This document shows, in pieces, positions 44,813 through 53,365 of a stretch of 64,000 bases of DNA (position 1 is its first letter; every line of letters begins with the position of its first letter). The stretch comes from Acinetobacter gyllenbergii CIP 110306 = MTCC 11365 (GTDB lineage: Bacteria > Pseudomonadota > Gammaproteobacteria > Pseudomonadales > Moraxellaceae). The stretch is taken from assembly GCF_000413855.1 (NCBI RefSeq), contig NZ_ATGG01000017.1:147707-211706 (forward strand). Reading direction: 5' to 3'. Made by a program: the position numbers and the translations under genes. Under the pieces are notes generated by a model. That model made no database searches. It worked only from the letters and a program-made list of their open reading frames with translations, and was not told the DNA's origin.

Positions 44813-45655
44813 ATGAGTGCTCAATTATTTGTTGTAGCAACCCCGATTGGGCACTTAGATGACATGACCTTTCGTGCAATTGATATTTTAAAATCTGTAT
44901 CGGTGGTTGCCGCAGAAGACACTCGTCAATCTGCTCAATTATTCAAGCACTATAATATCTCAACTCCACTTACAGCGTGTCATGATCACAACGAAAGTAA
45001 CAAAATTGATCAACTTCTGCAAAAAATGCTCAATGGTGAGAATATTGCCCTCATTAGTGATGCAGGTACGCCTCTGATTAGTGACCCTGGCTTTAAATTG
45101 GTTCGCGCAGCACAAGAACGTGGCATTCGTGTGATTCCAGTTCCTGGTGCTTGTGCTGCAATTGCAGCCTTGAGTGCGGTTGGCTTACCAAGTGATCGTT
45201 TTAGTTTTGAAGGCTTTTTGCCCTCAAAAGCATCGCAACGTATCAGCCAGCTTGAAAAACTAAAAGATGAAACTCAAACCCTGATTTTTTATGAAGCACC
45301 GCATCGTATTCTGGCCTGTATCAAAGATATGGCACAGGTTTTTGGTGAAGATCGTCCTGTCGGTTTTGCCCGTGAAATTACCAAGACCTTTGAGACCATC
45401 AAGAAAATGACCTTAAAAGAATTGGTCACATTGATTGAAAATGATCACAACCAAGAAAAAGGTGAGATCGTGGTGGTAGTCGGCGGTGCTTCTGCCGAAA
45501 AAGACATGGAACAAGATAAACTGGATGCGTTGTTAAAACGCCTATTACAGGATTTATCTGTTAAAGCAGCATCACAATTGGCTGCTGATTTGACGGGAAT
45601 AAAAAAGAAAATCGCTTATCAGCGGGCTTTGGAACTCACTCAACACGATCAATAA
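44813..45655 (+). CDS. rsmI: 16S rRNA (cytidine-1402-2'-O) methyltransferase
   Basis: Methylates C1402 in the ribosomal P-site. Tetrapyrrole-methylase fold: LFVVATPIGHLDDMTFRA, VVAAEDTRQSAQL, ALISDAGTPLISDPGF, VPGACAAIAALSAVGLPSD and FEGFLPSK. Length 280 residues is usual. GGGAG lies upstream of the ATG. Its promoter must lie inside lpoA because the intergenic gap is so short. Confidence 0.96.
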   Translation: MSAQLFVVATPIGHLDDMTFRAIDILKSVSVVAAEDTRQSAQLFKHYNISTPLTACHDHNESNKIDQLLQKMLNGENIALISDAGTPLISDPGFKLVRAAQERGIRVIPVPGACAAIAALSAVGLPSDRFSFEGFLPSKASQRISQLEKLKDETQTLIFYEAPHRILACIKDMAQVFGEDRPVGFAREITKTFETIKKMTLKELVTLIENDHNQEKGEIVVVVGGASAEKDMEQDKLDALLKRLLQDLSVKAASQLAADLTGIKKKIAYQRALELTQHDQ

Positions 45656-45660
45656 AACAT

Positions 45661-45689
45661 AAAGGGGAGATTACAAAAATCTCCCCTTT
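45661..45689 (+). terminator. rsmI terminator
   Basis: Stem AAAGGGGAGATT with its complement around an ACAAA loop, ending in T residues, just after the rsmI stop. Confidence 0.82.
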
Positions 45690-45721
45690 ATCATTTAAAT
45701 ATGAAATAACGATACGCTGTT

Positions 45722-46363
45722 TTAAGCCTTAGTCATGAGATTTGCTTGATCCATTTTTCTCTCTGCCCTTGCCTGCTTAATCACACTCAAACCAGAAGTA
45801 ACGCCTAAATACGCAATAATGAAGGCCACAAACAGATCAGGGAACATCGTACCTGTTCCAAATACACCGATCGCTGCGATAATGATCGCGATATTGGCAA
45901 TCGCATCATTACGACTACATAACCATACTGAACGCATATTGGCATCCCCATCGCGGAATGCATAGAGCATCAATGCCGAGACGACATTGACAGCCAATGC
46001 CAATACACCAATTGCGCCCATCAGCATTGGCTCAGGTGTTACACCTAGCCACCATGACCAAATCACTTTCATAATCACAAAAATACCAAAGGCAGCCATG
46101 GTAACTCCTTTGACTAAGGCTGCTGTCGCTCGCCAGTACAGAGTCATGGACAATACAGCCAAAGAGATGGCATAGTTTGCTGCATCACCTGCAAAGTCTA
46201 ATGCATCTGCCCAGAGTGATACTGAACGTGCATGCGATCCACCAATAATTTCGACAAAGAACATCGTTGCGTTGAGGATCAAAGCAATCCACAACGCCTT
46301 TCTAAACTTTGGACTAATCTTTTGTGTTGGTGAACATGTTGTGTTGCAACCACATCCTGCCAT
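45722..46363 (-). CDS. Heavy-metal cation transporter (CDF-like)
   Basis: A 213-residue inner-membrane protein with about six helices. The cysteine-rich start MAGCGCNTTCSP is a likely metal contact. CDF-type positions are seen in SVSLWADALDFAGDAANYAI (paired Asp) and SRNDAIANIAIIIAA. It has no cytoplasmic C-terminal CDF domain. It is divergent from a CadR-like gene with the operator between them, so cadmium, lead or zinc export is the likely role. I start at ATG 46363; GTG at 46375 is in frame. Confidence 0.85.
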   Translation of the reverse strand: MAGCGCNTTCSPTQKISPKFRKALWIALILNATMFFVEIIGGSHARSVSLWADALDFAGDAANYAISLAVLSMTLYWRATAALVKGVTMAAFGIFVIMKVIWSWWLGVTPEPMLMGAIGVLALAVNVVSALMLYAFRDGDANMRSVWLCSRNDAIANIAIIIAAIGVFGTGTMFPDLFVAFIIAYLGVTSGLSVIKQARAERKMDQANLMTKA

Positions 46364-46391
46364 GACTTTTCTCACTGAATCTTTTATAGTG

Positions 46392-46422
46392 ATTTAAAAC
46401 CCTAGAGTAACTCCAGAGTCAA
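46392..46422 (-). promoter_or_regulatory. MerR-type promoter of the metal transporter
   Basis: On the minus strand TTGACT (46422-46417) and TTAAAT (46397-46392) are 19 bp apart. That over-long spacer is what MerR regulators correct by DNA distortion. The dyad operator fills the spacer. Confidence 0.65.
46399..46419. promoter_or_regulatory. CadR/MerR operator dyad
   Basis: A 21-bp imperfect dyad, ACCCTAGAGT-A-ACTCCAGAGT. It resembles CadR/PbrR operators, which as I recall carry ACCCTATAGT and its complement. It lies 5 bp upstream of the regulator start codon. Confidence 0.7.
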
Positions 46423-46424
46423 GC

Positions 46425-46874
46425 ATGATCAGTTTTAGCATTGGACAATTGGCAAAAAAATCAGGTGTGTCTATTGATACGATTCGGTATTACGAAAAAA
46501 TTGGGTTGTTAGAAAAAGCTCAACGAACAGCGGGTAATTACCGTCATTATTCGGAACAAATGCTTTCAGAATTGCTATTTTTAAAGCATTGTCGGGAACT
46601 TGGCATCACTTTGCAGGATATTCAAAAACTCAAAGATTTATCAACCAATCCAAACCAGACCTGTATGCAAGTCGATCATTTGATTGACCAATATCTTGCT
46701 GAAGTTTCCCAGAAGATTAAAAATCTAGAACATCTCAAACAGGATCTGAGCCATTTAAAACAGCAATGCTCTCAACATCGCACTATTGAACAGTGTGGTA
46801 TTTTAAAAGAGTTACACCAACCCCTTGAGTGTGAACATGAATCACACCAACATAAAAAAGCACCACAACCGTGA
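46425..46874 (+). CDS. cadR: MerR-family Cd(II)/Pb(II)-responsive regulator, CadR type
   Basis: A 149-residue activator. The winged HTH opens FSIGQLAKKSGVSIDTIRYY, EKIGLLEKAQRTAGNYRHY, followed by the dimerisation helix. Cysteines near residues 80 (NQTCMQ), 115 and 124 (EQCGILKEL) match the metal site of CadR, and the tail CEHESHQHKK is His-rich as in CadR. It is divergent from the transporter it should activate. Which metal it senses cannot be fixed from sequence. Confidence 0.88.
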   Translation: MISFSIGQLAKKSGVSIDTIRYYEKIGLLEKAQRTAGNYRHYSEQMLSELLFLKHCRELGITLQDIQKLKDLSTNPNQTCMQVDHLIDQYLAEVSQKIKNLEHLKQDLSHLKQQCSQHRTIEQCGILKELHQPLECEHESHQHKKAPQP

Positions 46875-46883
46875 TGCTTTTTT
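46854..46883. terminator. Terminator overlapping the cadR 3' end
   Basis: Stem AAAAAAGCACCAC / GTGATGCTTTTTT (one mismatch) with an AACC loop and T-run. It contains the last codons of cadR and is also downstream of the convergent SutA-like gene. Confidence 0.8.
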
Positions 46884-46897
46884 ATGTCAATTCAGAC

Positions 46898-47146
46898 TTA
46901 ATCTTGATGCTCACCTGGCGGAACTTCAGTAATGCGCCCACCACGTGCAAGAAACGCAGCCACTTCATCTTCTAAAGCTTGGCGTTGTTTCTGCTTCGCA
47001 GTTACGGTTAAAGTTTCCGCTTCAGCAAGATCAGCGTCATTGGCGCTCGATTCTTCACTCTCTGCACCACTTTCTGCCGCTTTCGCCTCTTCGTCGTCTA
47101 CAGCAGAATCTTCTGTGTTTTCGTCGTAATCATTCATTTCCGTCAT
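46898..47146 (-). CDS. Small acidic SutA-like transcription regulator
   Basis: An 82-residue protein. The first two thirds are highly acidic and disordered (runs of Glu, Asp, Ala, Ser). The end, AKQKQRQALEDEVAAFLARGGRITEVPPG, resembles the C-terminal part of P. aeruginosa SutA, an RNA-polymerase-binding protein active in slow growth. I start at 47146 because GGGGAG lies 6 bp upstream. The SutA link is from pattern memory. Confidence 0.7.
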   Translation of the reverse strand: MTEMNDYDENTEDSAVDDEEAKAAESGAESEESSANDADLAEAETLTVTAKQKQRQALEDEVAAFLARGGRITEVPPGEHQD

Positions 47147-47319
47147 CTTCATCTCCCCACAATGACTCAACTCTCATCATCGCTATTTGGCCATCAGAAC
47201 TAGGTGAAATTTAGCAAGCTCTTCAGATTTAGCAAAGCACAATATTGATTAAAACGTACTTTTTATGACCAAATTCACTCTGATTTATAAATGATTGTTT
47301 AAAAAATATCTACTATTTT

Positions 47320-48552
47320 TTAGCAAACATAGCGTGTCTGCTGTAAAGCACCCAAACCATTGGCTTGCTGCATAAAGCGATCTTTAAACCACTCAAATTG
47401 TTCAACCTGTTTTAGTCCAAAATTTCGGGCCCAAACAAAGGGAAATAATTCCGAACTTTCCAACCAGCCAATTGCAGACATACTGTGCATCATTGCATCA
47501 TTCTGGCCTTTACGTAGGTGTTCATAACGTAATAAGGTTTGCTCGTTGGCCCATACCCCACGGTTTAAATCGTGTAATAGCACATCGCAAAGTACTGCAG
47601 CATCTAGACAACCAATATTCACACCTTGTCCCGCTAAAGGATGAATCACATGGGCAGCATCACCAATCAATGCCAAGCCTGACTTGATATAGCGTTGTGC
47701 AGCACGTGCTTTCAGTGGAAACTGCGCTCTGGAACGAACCTCAACCACCTCTCCCAACATTTGCAGACTTTCTTGGGTCAGTAAGCGCATAAAGTCTTGA
47801 TCATTTAATGCCGAATATTCATCGGCATAATCATCAGGTAAAGTCCAAACAATCGACTGCCAATAGCCATCCTCTTGTGGATCAAGACTCGCCATCGGCA
47901 AATAAGCCAGTGGACCCGTCGGTAGGAAAATTTGCCGTGCCACATAGTGATTCGGCTGGGTGGTTTTAATCGCACAACTGATCGCGGCTTGCTTATAATC
48001 TAAGACATCTAGATCAATATAGGCTTGCTCACGTACAAAAGAATTCGCACCATCTGCACCAATGAGCAACTTGGTTTTTAGTGTTGTGCCATCCGCCAAT
48101 TGAATCGACCAGCCTTGTGGAATCTGCTCAATCCGAATCACCTTCACTTGAGTGCGATAGTCTTTGAGTTGTTGCAGCATTTTTTGTTGAATCGCAACAT
48201 TCAAAACACTCGGCTCAACCATTGAACCTAAAGCCTGATCTGATTGAGGTCGCTGTTCAGATGCATGACCAAAATTAATTTCGCCATAGCCATTTTTATT
48301 CCAGACTTGCATACCTGAATAGGGCATTTGACGCGCTAAATCATCCCATACATCGACTGTTTTAAGTAGGTGAATCGTCGCCTGACTCAGTGCCAATACT
48401 CGAGGATTCATTACAGCCAATGTCTTTTCTTGATCTAGCACAGGTGCAGCATCCAATACCGTCGCTTGTACACCGCCTTGGGCCAATAATAAAGCGGTTA
48501 ATCCACCGACTAAACCACCACCTACAATCACAACATCTAACAGCTCACTCAT
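47320..48552 (-). CDS. ubiI: Ubiquinone-synthesis FAD monooxygenase, UbiI (VisC) type
   Basis: Expected to hydroxylate C5 of the ubiquinone ring precursor. UbiH/COQ6 family: FAD motif VVIVGGGLVGGLTALLLAQGG, middle motif GADGANSFVREQ, and GDAAHVIHPLAGQGVNIGCLDAAVL. The N-terminal RVLALSQATIHLLKTVDVWDD and MQVWNKNGYGEINF resemble VisC/UbiI. Its ATG overlaps the ubiH stop by 4 bp (ATGA). Paralogue assignment rests on gene order and these motifs. Confidence 0.87.
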   Translation of the reverse strand: MSELLDVVIVGGGLVGGLTALLLAQGGVQATVLDAAPVLDQEKTLAVMNPRVLALSQATIHLLKTVDVWDDLARQMPYSGMQVWNKNGYGEINFGHASEQRPQSDQALGSMVEPSVLNVAIQQKMLQQLKDYRTQVKVIRIEQIPQGWSIQLADGTTLKTKLLIGADGANSFVREQAYIDLDVLDYKQAAISCAIKTTQPNHYVARQIFLPTGPLAYLPMASLDPQEDGYWQSIVWTLPDDYADEYSALNDQDFMRLLTQESLQMLGEVVEVRSRAQFPLKARAAQRYIKSGLALIGDAAHVIHPLAGQGVNIGCLDAAVLCDVLLHDLNRGVWANEQTLLRYEHLRKGQNDAMMHSMSAIGWLESSELFPFVWARNFGLKQVEQFEWFKDRFMQQANGLGALQQTRYVC

Positions 48553-49760
48553 GCTTTTAGTCCCATTGCATAGTTGGCAACCAAAGGCTTAACCCCAGGA
48601 ATCACATCAAATGCGATCAGTCCTGTATTACGTAATAATTTGAGAATTGGATTTTGATTACTAAAACCACGTACCACTGAATCACAGAACTTAATCACCC
48701 GTTGCTGATCTTTTAAACGGGATTGCTCGTAAGCCAATAAATTTTCAGGCGCACCAATATCATCGGACTTTGCCAATTGTTCCATCAAGAAACGAACCAA
48801 CACATCTGCATCACGCAAACACAAGTTAAAACCTTGCCCTGCCACTGGGTGAATGGTATGTGCGGCATTACCCATTAGCACTACACGACCAACCGCCTGC
48901 TTATGTGCCAAAACCTGAGCCAATGGATAGCTAAAGCGCTTGCCTGTTTTCTCAAATTTCCCCGCACGATCACCATAGGTTTCCTGTAAGGCATCAAGAA
49001 AGTGCTGATCATTTTCTTCACCTAACCATTCTGCTTCAGTACCTTTCTTCACAGGCCATACCACTGAACGGCGGTATTCGCCTGGTAATGGTAACAATGC
49101 CAATGGCCCCAATGCGCTAAAACGTTCAAAGCCAACGTGCTGGTGCGGCTTAGAAGTCTGTACGGTAGTCACAATCGCGACTTGGTCGTAATCATGCTCA
49201 TCCACCCCGACGCCAATGGCTTGTCGGCAGAATGAATCACGACCATCAGCCGCAATCACTAACTTGGACTTTAAGGAATGGATATATTCACCATTACGTA
49301 TGGCTTCAATTTGGACTTGATCTGCATCTTGTGTCAGTGAAGTCACTTGCACACCATCAATCAACTCAATCAATGGCTGCTGACGTACTTGGGTCAGTAA
49401 TACACGCCCCAACCATGCGTTCTCAATCACTTGTCCAAAGCTTTCTACTTTTTCTTGCTCTGCAACTAAACGCGCCTTACCAAAACTGCCTTGCTCGGTA
49501 ATGTGCACTTGCAGAATTGGGGTGGCATGTTGCTGTAAGGCTTCCCACAAACCTAACTTTTGGTAAATTTGTACACTACGGCGTGACAGTGCGGTATTCC
49601 GCGCATCAAAGCTAGAATGATAAGGTGCAACGTTTTCGTCATCGTAATTTGGATATTTCACAGCTTCTAATAACTTTACTGCGATATTAGATTTTGCCAA
49701 CATTAAAGCAAGGCTGAGTCCAACCATACCTCCACCGACAATGATGACTTGTTGCTGCAT
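48549..49760 (-). CDS. ubiH: 2-octaprenyl-6-methoxyphenol hydroxylase, UbiH type
   Basis: FAD monooxygenase of ubiquinone synthesis (C1 hydroxylation). Motifs: VIIVGGGMVGLSLALMLAKS, SFDARNTALSRRSVQIY, ADGRDSFCRQAIGVGVDEHDY, GNAAHTIHPVAGQGFNLCLRD. GQVIENAWLGRVLL fits UbiH. It is usually next to pepP; here a small membrane gene lies between. Confidence 0.9.
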   Translation of the reverse strand: MQQQVIIVGGGMVGLSLALMLAKSNIAVKLLEAVKYPNYDDENVAPYHSSFDARNTALSRRSVQIYQKLGLWEALQQHATPILQVHITEQGSFGKARLVAEQEKVESFGQVIENAWLGRVLLTQVRQQPLIELIDGVQVTSLTQDADQVQIEAIRNGEYIHSLKSKLVIAADGRDSFCRQAIGVGVDEHDYDQVAIVTTVQTSKPHQHVGFERFSALGPLALLPLPGEYRRSVVWPVKKGTEAEWLGEENDQHFLDALQETYGDRAGKFEKTGKRFSYPLAQVLAHKQAVGRVVLMGNAAHTIHPVAGQGFNLCLRDADVLVRFLMEQLAKSDDIGAPENLLAYEQSRLKDQQRVIKFCDSVVRGFSNQNPILKLLRNTGLIAFDVIPGVKPLVANYAMGLKA

Positions 49761-49979
49761 AATATTATTCCTTATCAGTTTTTCATGACTTGATGTTTCG
49801 GGACTATCTTACTCTAACTCAAATCAGGAAGGGAATTTGTACTTTGTTTGGTCTATGTTTTTAAAATATATTCAAAAGTTGTTTTCAGTATCTATAAGAA
49901 AGAAACATGGCTATCTATCTCAATCAATCTTTTCAGCTTAGTCTGCCTTTTACCAAGCAAGAAAATAGAAATAGCCAAA

Positions 49980-50285
49980 TTAAATATATTTTCTTGGAAG
50001 ATAGGCGATAAAAACTGAACTCATCAAGCAAAAATAAATACAGTACAAAGTCCACTCAACAGATCGATATTTAACAACTTTAGAAAAAACAGTATAGACA
50101 AATAATGCCGTTACACTGACAAAAAATATTAAAGAAATAAACAGCAGGGAAAGTATATCTCGATCTTCATACCACTCCCACTGATTCAAATAAAAGTAAT
50201 AATGATGAATCTTTAAATATACATAAATCAATAAAATCAAATAAATGTCAGTGACTATTCGATAAATACAGTTCGATATCTTCAT
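49980..50285 (-). CDS. Small hypothetical membrane protein
   Basis: A 101-residue protein with about three hydrophobic helices (IYLILLIYVYLKI; LSLLFISLIFFVSVTALFVYT; WTLYCIYFCLMSSVFIAYL) and a charged tail RKYI. AAGG lies 7 bp before the ATG. Codon use is far more AT-rich than that of pepP and ubiH, between which it sits, so it looks like a recent addition to a conserved operon. I recognise no family. Confidence 0.55.
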   Translation of the reverse strand: MKISNCIYRIVTDIYLILLIYVYLKIHHYYFYLNQWEWYEDRDILSLLFISLIFFVSVTALFVYTVFSKVVKYRSVEWTLYCIYFCLMSSVFIAYLPRKYI

Positions 50286-50393
50286 ACAAGCACCTTATTT
50301 TTCTGAATATTATTATAATTTTTTGTTTGCCCCTTTATACATTATAAAGAGGCATTCATAAAAACTAAGGCTTCTGTTCTGCAAATAGAATGA

Positions 50394-51713
50394 TTAACGG
50401 TTCGCCATCAAACTTTCAATCTCTTCAACAGTTTTAACCACATTTTTGGTCAGAACCAACGGCCCTTTTTCAGTCACAACAATATCATCTTCGATACGAA
50501 TGCCGATACCACGCCATTTTGCATCAACGGTTTCATCATCTGGTGCGACATAGAGACCAGGTTCAACGGTCACCACCATACCCACTTCATAAGCACGCCA
50601 GTCTTCGCCAGTTTTATAGGCACCCACATCATGCACATCCATACCAAGCCAATGCCCTGTGCCATGCATAAAGAATTGACGGAAGGCTTCGCTTTCAACC
50701 AGCTCATCTACATTGCCACTCAGCAAGCCAAGATCAACCAGACCCTGAGTTAAAATCTTGACAGCTACTTCATGCGGATATTTATAATGATTGCCAATAC
50801 GGGTTGCATCAATCGCAGCGAGCTGCGCTTCTAAAACCACATTATAAAGTGCTTTTTGCTCAGGACTAAACTTGCCATTTACAGGGAACGTACGGGTAAT
50901 ATCCGATGCATAAAACTCGTATTCACATGCCGCATCAATTAAAACTAAATCACCGTCTTTTAAAGGCTTGTTATTTTCAACATAATGCAAAATACAGGCA
51001 TTTTCACCGCCACCAACAATACTGTTATACGATGGCACACAGCCGTTTTTACCAAAGATATAATTGAGTTCCGCTTCTAGCGCGTATTCCATCATCTCAG
51101 GTTTGACCGATTGCATCGCACGGGTATGCGCTTCAGCACTGATATTGGCTGCGATCTGCATCAACTCAATTTCTTGTGTTGATTTTTTCAAGCGCATTTC
51201 ATCAACAAGACGATCTAACTGAACCACTTCTGCTGGTGCAGCACCACCACGACGTTGTTGCGCATCCGCTTTTTGAATCCATTGACTAACACGTGCATCA
51301 AATTCAGCATTTTGGCCGATACGATAGTAAAGACGCTGTTTATTTAATAACTTGTCGATAATTTCTTCATCGAGCAGATCAATTGCATAAGCTTCATCTG
51401 CATCATAGATTTCAATCGCCCCGTCAATTCCGGCACGATAACCATTCCAGATTTCCATCTCGCGATTACGTTCGCGGCAGAATAAGCTATAGCTATATGC
51501 TTCACCGTCTTCAAAGGTTTCGATCACGGCAACAGCTTCTGGTTCGGCAAATCCAGTCAGATAATAAAAACTACTGTCTGCACGATATTTATAGTCCGCA
51601 TCGCGGTTACGATACATTTCTGCTCGAGTCGCAATAATTGCAATGCTATTGCTGCCTATTTGTTTAGCAAGAAGATCACGACGTTGTTTAAAATCGGCTT
51701 GACTTAATTTCAT
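50394..51713 (-). CDS. pepP: Xaa-Pro aminopeptidase (PepP)
   Basis: Cytoplasmic dinuclear-metal peptidase that removes N-terminal residues before proline. The N-terminal creatinase-like domain holds YRADSSFYYLTGFAEPEA. The pita-bread domain supplies the metal ligands: DAACEYEFYASDITRTFP, HGTGHWLGMDVHDVG, VVTVEPGLYV and GIRIEDDIVVT. Length 439 residues is as in E. coli. It lies 69 bp after ygfB. Confidence 0.95.
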   Translation of the reverse strand: MKLSQADFKQRRDLLAKQIGSNSIAIIATRAEMYRNRDADYKYRADSSFYYLTGFAEPEAVAVIETFEDGEAYSYSLFCRERNREMEIWNGYRAGIDGAIEIYDADEAYAIDLLDEEIIDKLLNKQRLYYRIGQNAEFDARVSQWIQKADAQQRRGGAAPAEVVQLDRLVDEMRLKKSTQEIELMQIAANISAEAHTRAMQSVKPEMMEYALEAELNYIFGKNGCVPSYNSIVGGGENACILHYVENNKPLKDGDLVLIDAACEYEFYASDITRTFPVNGKFSPEQKALYNVVLEAQLAAIDATRIGNHYKYPHEVAVKILTQGLVDLGLLSGNVDELVESEAFRQFFMHGTGHWLGMDVHDVGAYKTGEDWRAYEVGMVVTVEPGLYVAPDDETVDAKWRGIGIRIEDDIVVTEKGPLVLTKNVVKTVEEIESLMANR

Positions 51714-51782
51714 ATTGTCCTTCTGATGAAGATGAATGATTGTAAGTATCTTTATTTATAAGAGCTTAAGGCACCGCCCGAG

Positions 51783-52418
51783 TTAACTCGGACGATGTGG
51801 GGTAAACATTTCTACAACCGTTTGCGGATCTGCTGCTTGATTGTCTTGATTTCTGCTTTTGGCGTGAAAGTTTTGCAATAAAGAACTTTCAGCAACAGGA
51901 ATCTTGGTGCGGCCAATCGATAAACTCACGGGAATCAAGCGTACAAACTCATAGAGTTCCTGATAGCTTTCTTCGCCTTCTTCATCATTATCCGAGTCTT
52001 CAAACTCAACAGCTGCAACATCTTGTAAATGTTCAATCAGCTCTTGTTCTTCACCACGAAGATGGCCAGAAGCTAGGCCAAAACCGAGGACTACGCCTGC
52101 GCACCAGTCCGCCAAGGCTTGCACACGATCTGCCAGTAAATGGCTATCATCTGGAAGCATAGGCAAGTAATCTAATTCGTCATCAGATAAAGCATGAGCA
52201 ACATCTTCCGCTTCATCAGTCAGACTTTCCAATGCCTCTGCTTGTAAAGCAGGCACATTAAGGGTGTTTAAAATTTGTGACCATTCATCTGAGGTCGGCG
52301 CTTGTGTCACACAAACGATACCTGTTAGTAAACCGTGTAACTCACTTGGACTTGAAATTTCTTCAATCCCATCAAAATGGGCATTCCATTCCGTCCAACC
52401 TGAAATATCGTCTTGCAT
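51783..52418 (-). CDS. ygfB: UPF0149 family protein YgfB
   Basis: A 211-residue acidic helical protein. Motifs: ISSPSELHGLLTGIVC, WCAGVVLGFGLASG and YQELYEFVRLIPVSL. In P. aeruginosa a YgfB homologue affects expression of the AmpDh3 amidase and beta-lactam resistance. I start at ATG 52418 with GGA about 8 bp upstream; TTG at 52430 is in frame. It is divergent from the coiled-coil gene with 66 bp between. Confidence 0.9.
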   Translation of the reverse strand: MQDDISGWTEWNAHFDGIEEISSPSELHGLLTGIVCVTQAPTSDEWSQILNTLNVPALQAEALESLTDEAEDVAHALSDDELDYLPMLPDDSHLLADRVQALADWCAGVVLGFGLASGHLRGEEQELIEHLQDVAAVEFEDSDNDEEGEESYQELYEFVRLIPVSLSIGRTKIPVAESSLLQNFHAKSRNQDNQAADPQTVVEMFTPHRPS

Positions 52419-52484
52419 TCGTTTATCCAATCTCTATACTGCTGTATATATTACCTTTGATTGCAACTCTGTGCGACCTTCGTT

Positions 52485-53039
52485 ATGTTAGAACAATTAC
52501 AGCGTCTACAAGCGCATATTGGTGTTTTAAAAACACGCTTACATCACTTGGAGCGAGAAAACTCATCGCTCACCGAAGCTAAGCAATTAGCTGAAACTGA
52601 CCATCATGCACAAGTTGTGCAGAAAAATAGCATCATCACGCAAAAGCAGGAAGAAGTTGATAACTTAACTGAACAACTGACTCAGTTACAAGATCAATTT
52701 AAACAACTGAATCAAGATGCAACAACTCTAGCGGAGCGTTATAGCCGTTTAGAGAAAAGCACCACTGATTTGAAAAACCGCTTCCAAGAAATTTTGGCTG
52801 AGCGCAATGACTTACGTGTGAATAAAGAAAAATTACAAGCACAGCAACGTCATAGCCAGCAAGAGATTCAGGATTTACAGCAAGATCGTGATCGTCTGTT
52901 GCAGAAAAATGAACTGGCTAAATCTAAAGTTGAAGCCATTATTCAGCGTCTGTCAATTTTAGGTACTGCACAAGATCAACATGCACAAGAAATTCAGCAA
53001 CTCGCGCATCCGAATGCTGAAACTCAAGAGGAGACCTGA
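52485..53039 (+). CDS. Coiled-coil protein upstream of zapA
   Basis: A 184-residue soluble protein that is almost wholly coiled coil, rich in Gln, Glu and Leu (LEQLQRLQAHIGVLKTRLHH, then ERENSSLTEAKQLAE). A gene of this type (TIGR02449-like) sits between ygfB and zapA in Pseudomonas too, which suggests a division-related role by analogy with ZapB-like coiled coils. Its stop is 2 bp before the zapA ATG. Confidence 0.8.
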   Translation: MLEQLQRLQAHIGVLKTRLHHLERENSSLTEAKQLAETDHHAQVVQKNSIITQKQEEVDNLTEQLTQLQDQFKQLNQDATTLAERYSRLEKSTTDLKNRFQEILAERNDLRVNKEKLQAQQRHSQQEIQDLQQDRDRLLQKNELAKSKVEAIIQRLSILGTAQDQHAQEIQQLAHPNAETQEET

Positions 53040-53041
53040 TC

Positions 53042-53326
53042 ATGAGTGAACCTATTGTTGTTGAGCTTCGCTTGATTGAACAGACCTTTCGTCTCAACAC
53101 AACTGAAGAAAAACGTGAGGAATTAGAGCGCGCTGCGGAACTACTTAATCAGAAATTTCATGACATGCGTCGTAGTGCCCCACGAGTTGAACATAATAAA
53201 CTGGTGATTATGGTCGCACTACAAATGGCTCAAGAAGTGTTTAGCTTAAATAAATCTTTGCAGCAGTATGCACATTGTGAACGTCTTTTAGAAACCATGC
53301 TTGAAGATGTAGAACAAAGCATCTAA
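53042..53326 (+). CDS. zapA: Cell division protein ZapA
   Basis: A 94-residue FtsZ-ring stabiliser. The N-terminal head (VVELRLIEQTFRLNTTEEKR) and the C-terminal coiled coil (NKLVIMVALQMAQEVFSLNK) are typical. It is coupled to the preceding coiled-coil gene. The 6S RNA genes lie downstream, as they do in E. coli. Confidence 0.93.
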   Translation: MSEPIVVELRLIEQTFRLNTTEEKREELERAAELLNQKFHDMRRSAPRVEHNKLVIMVALQMAQEVFSLNKSLQQYAHCERLLETMLEDVEQSI

Positions 53327-53332
53327 CTCTGG

Positions 53333-53365
53333 AAAGCCTGAAATATAAATTTCAGGCTTTTTTTT
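53333..53365 (+). terminator. zapA terminator
   Basis: Stem GCCTGAAAT / ATTTCAGGC with a 4-base loop followed by eight T residues. Confidence 0.92.
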
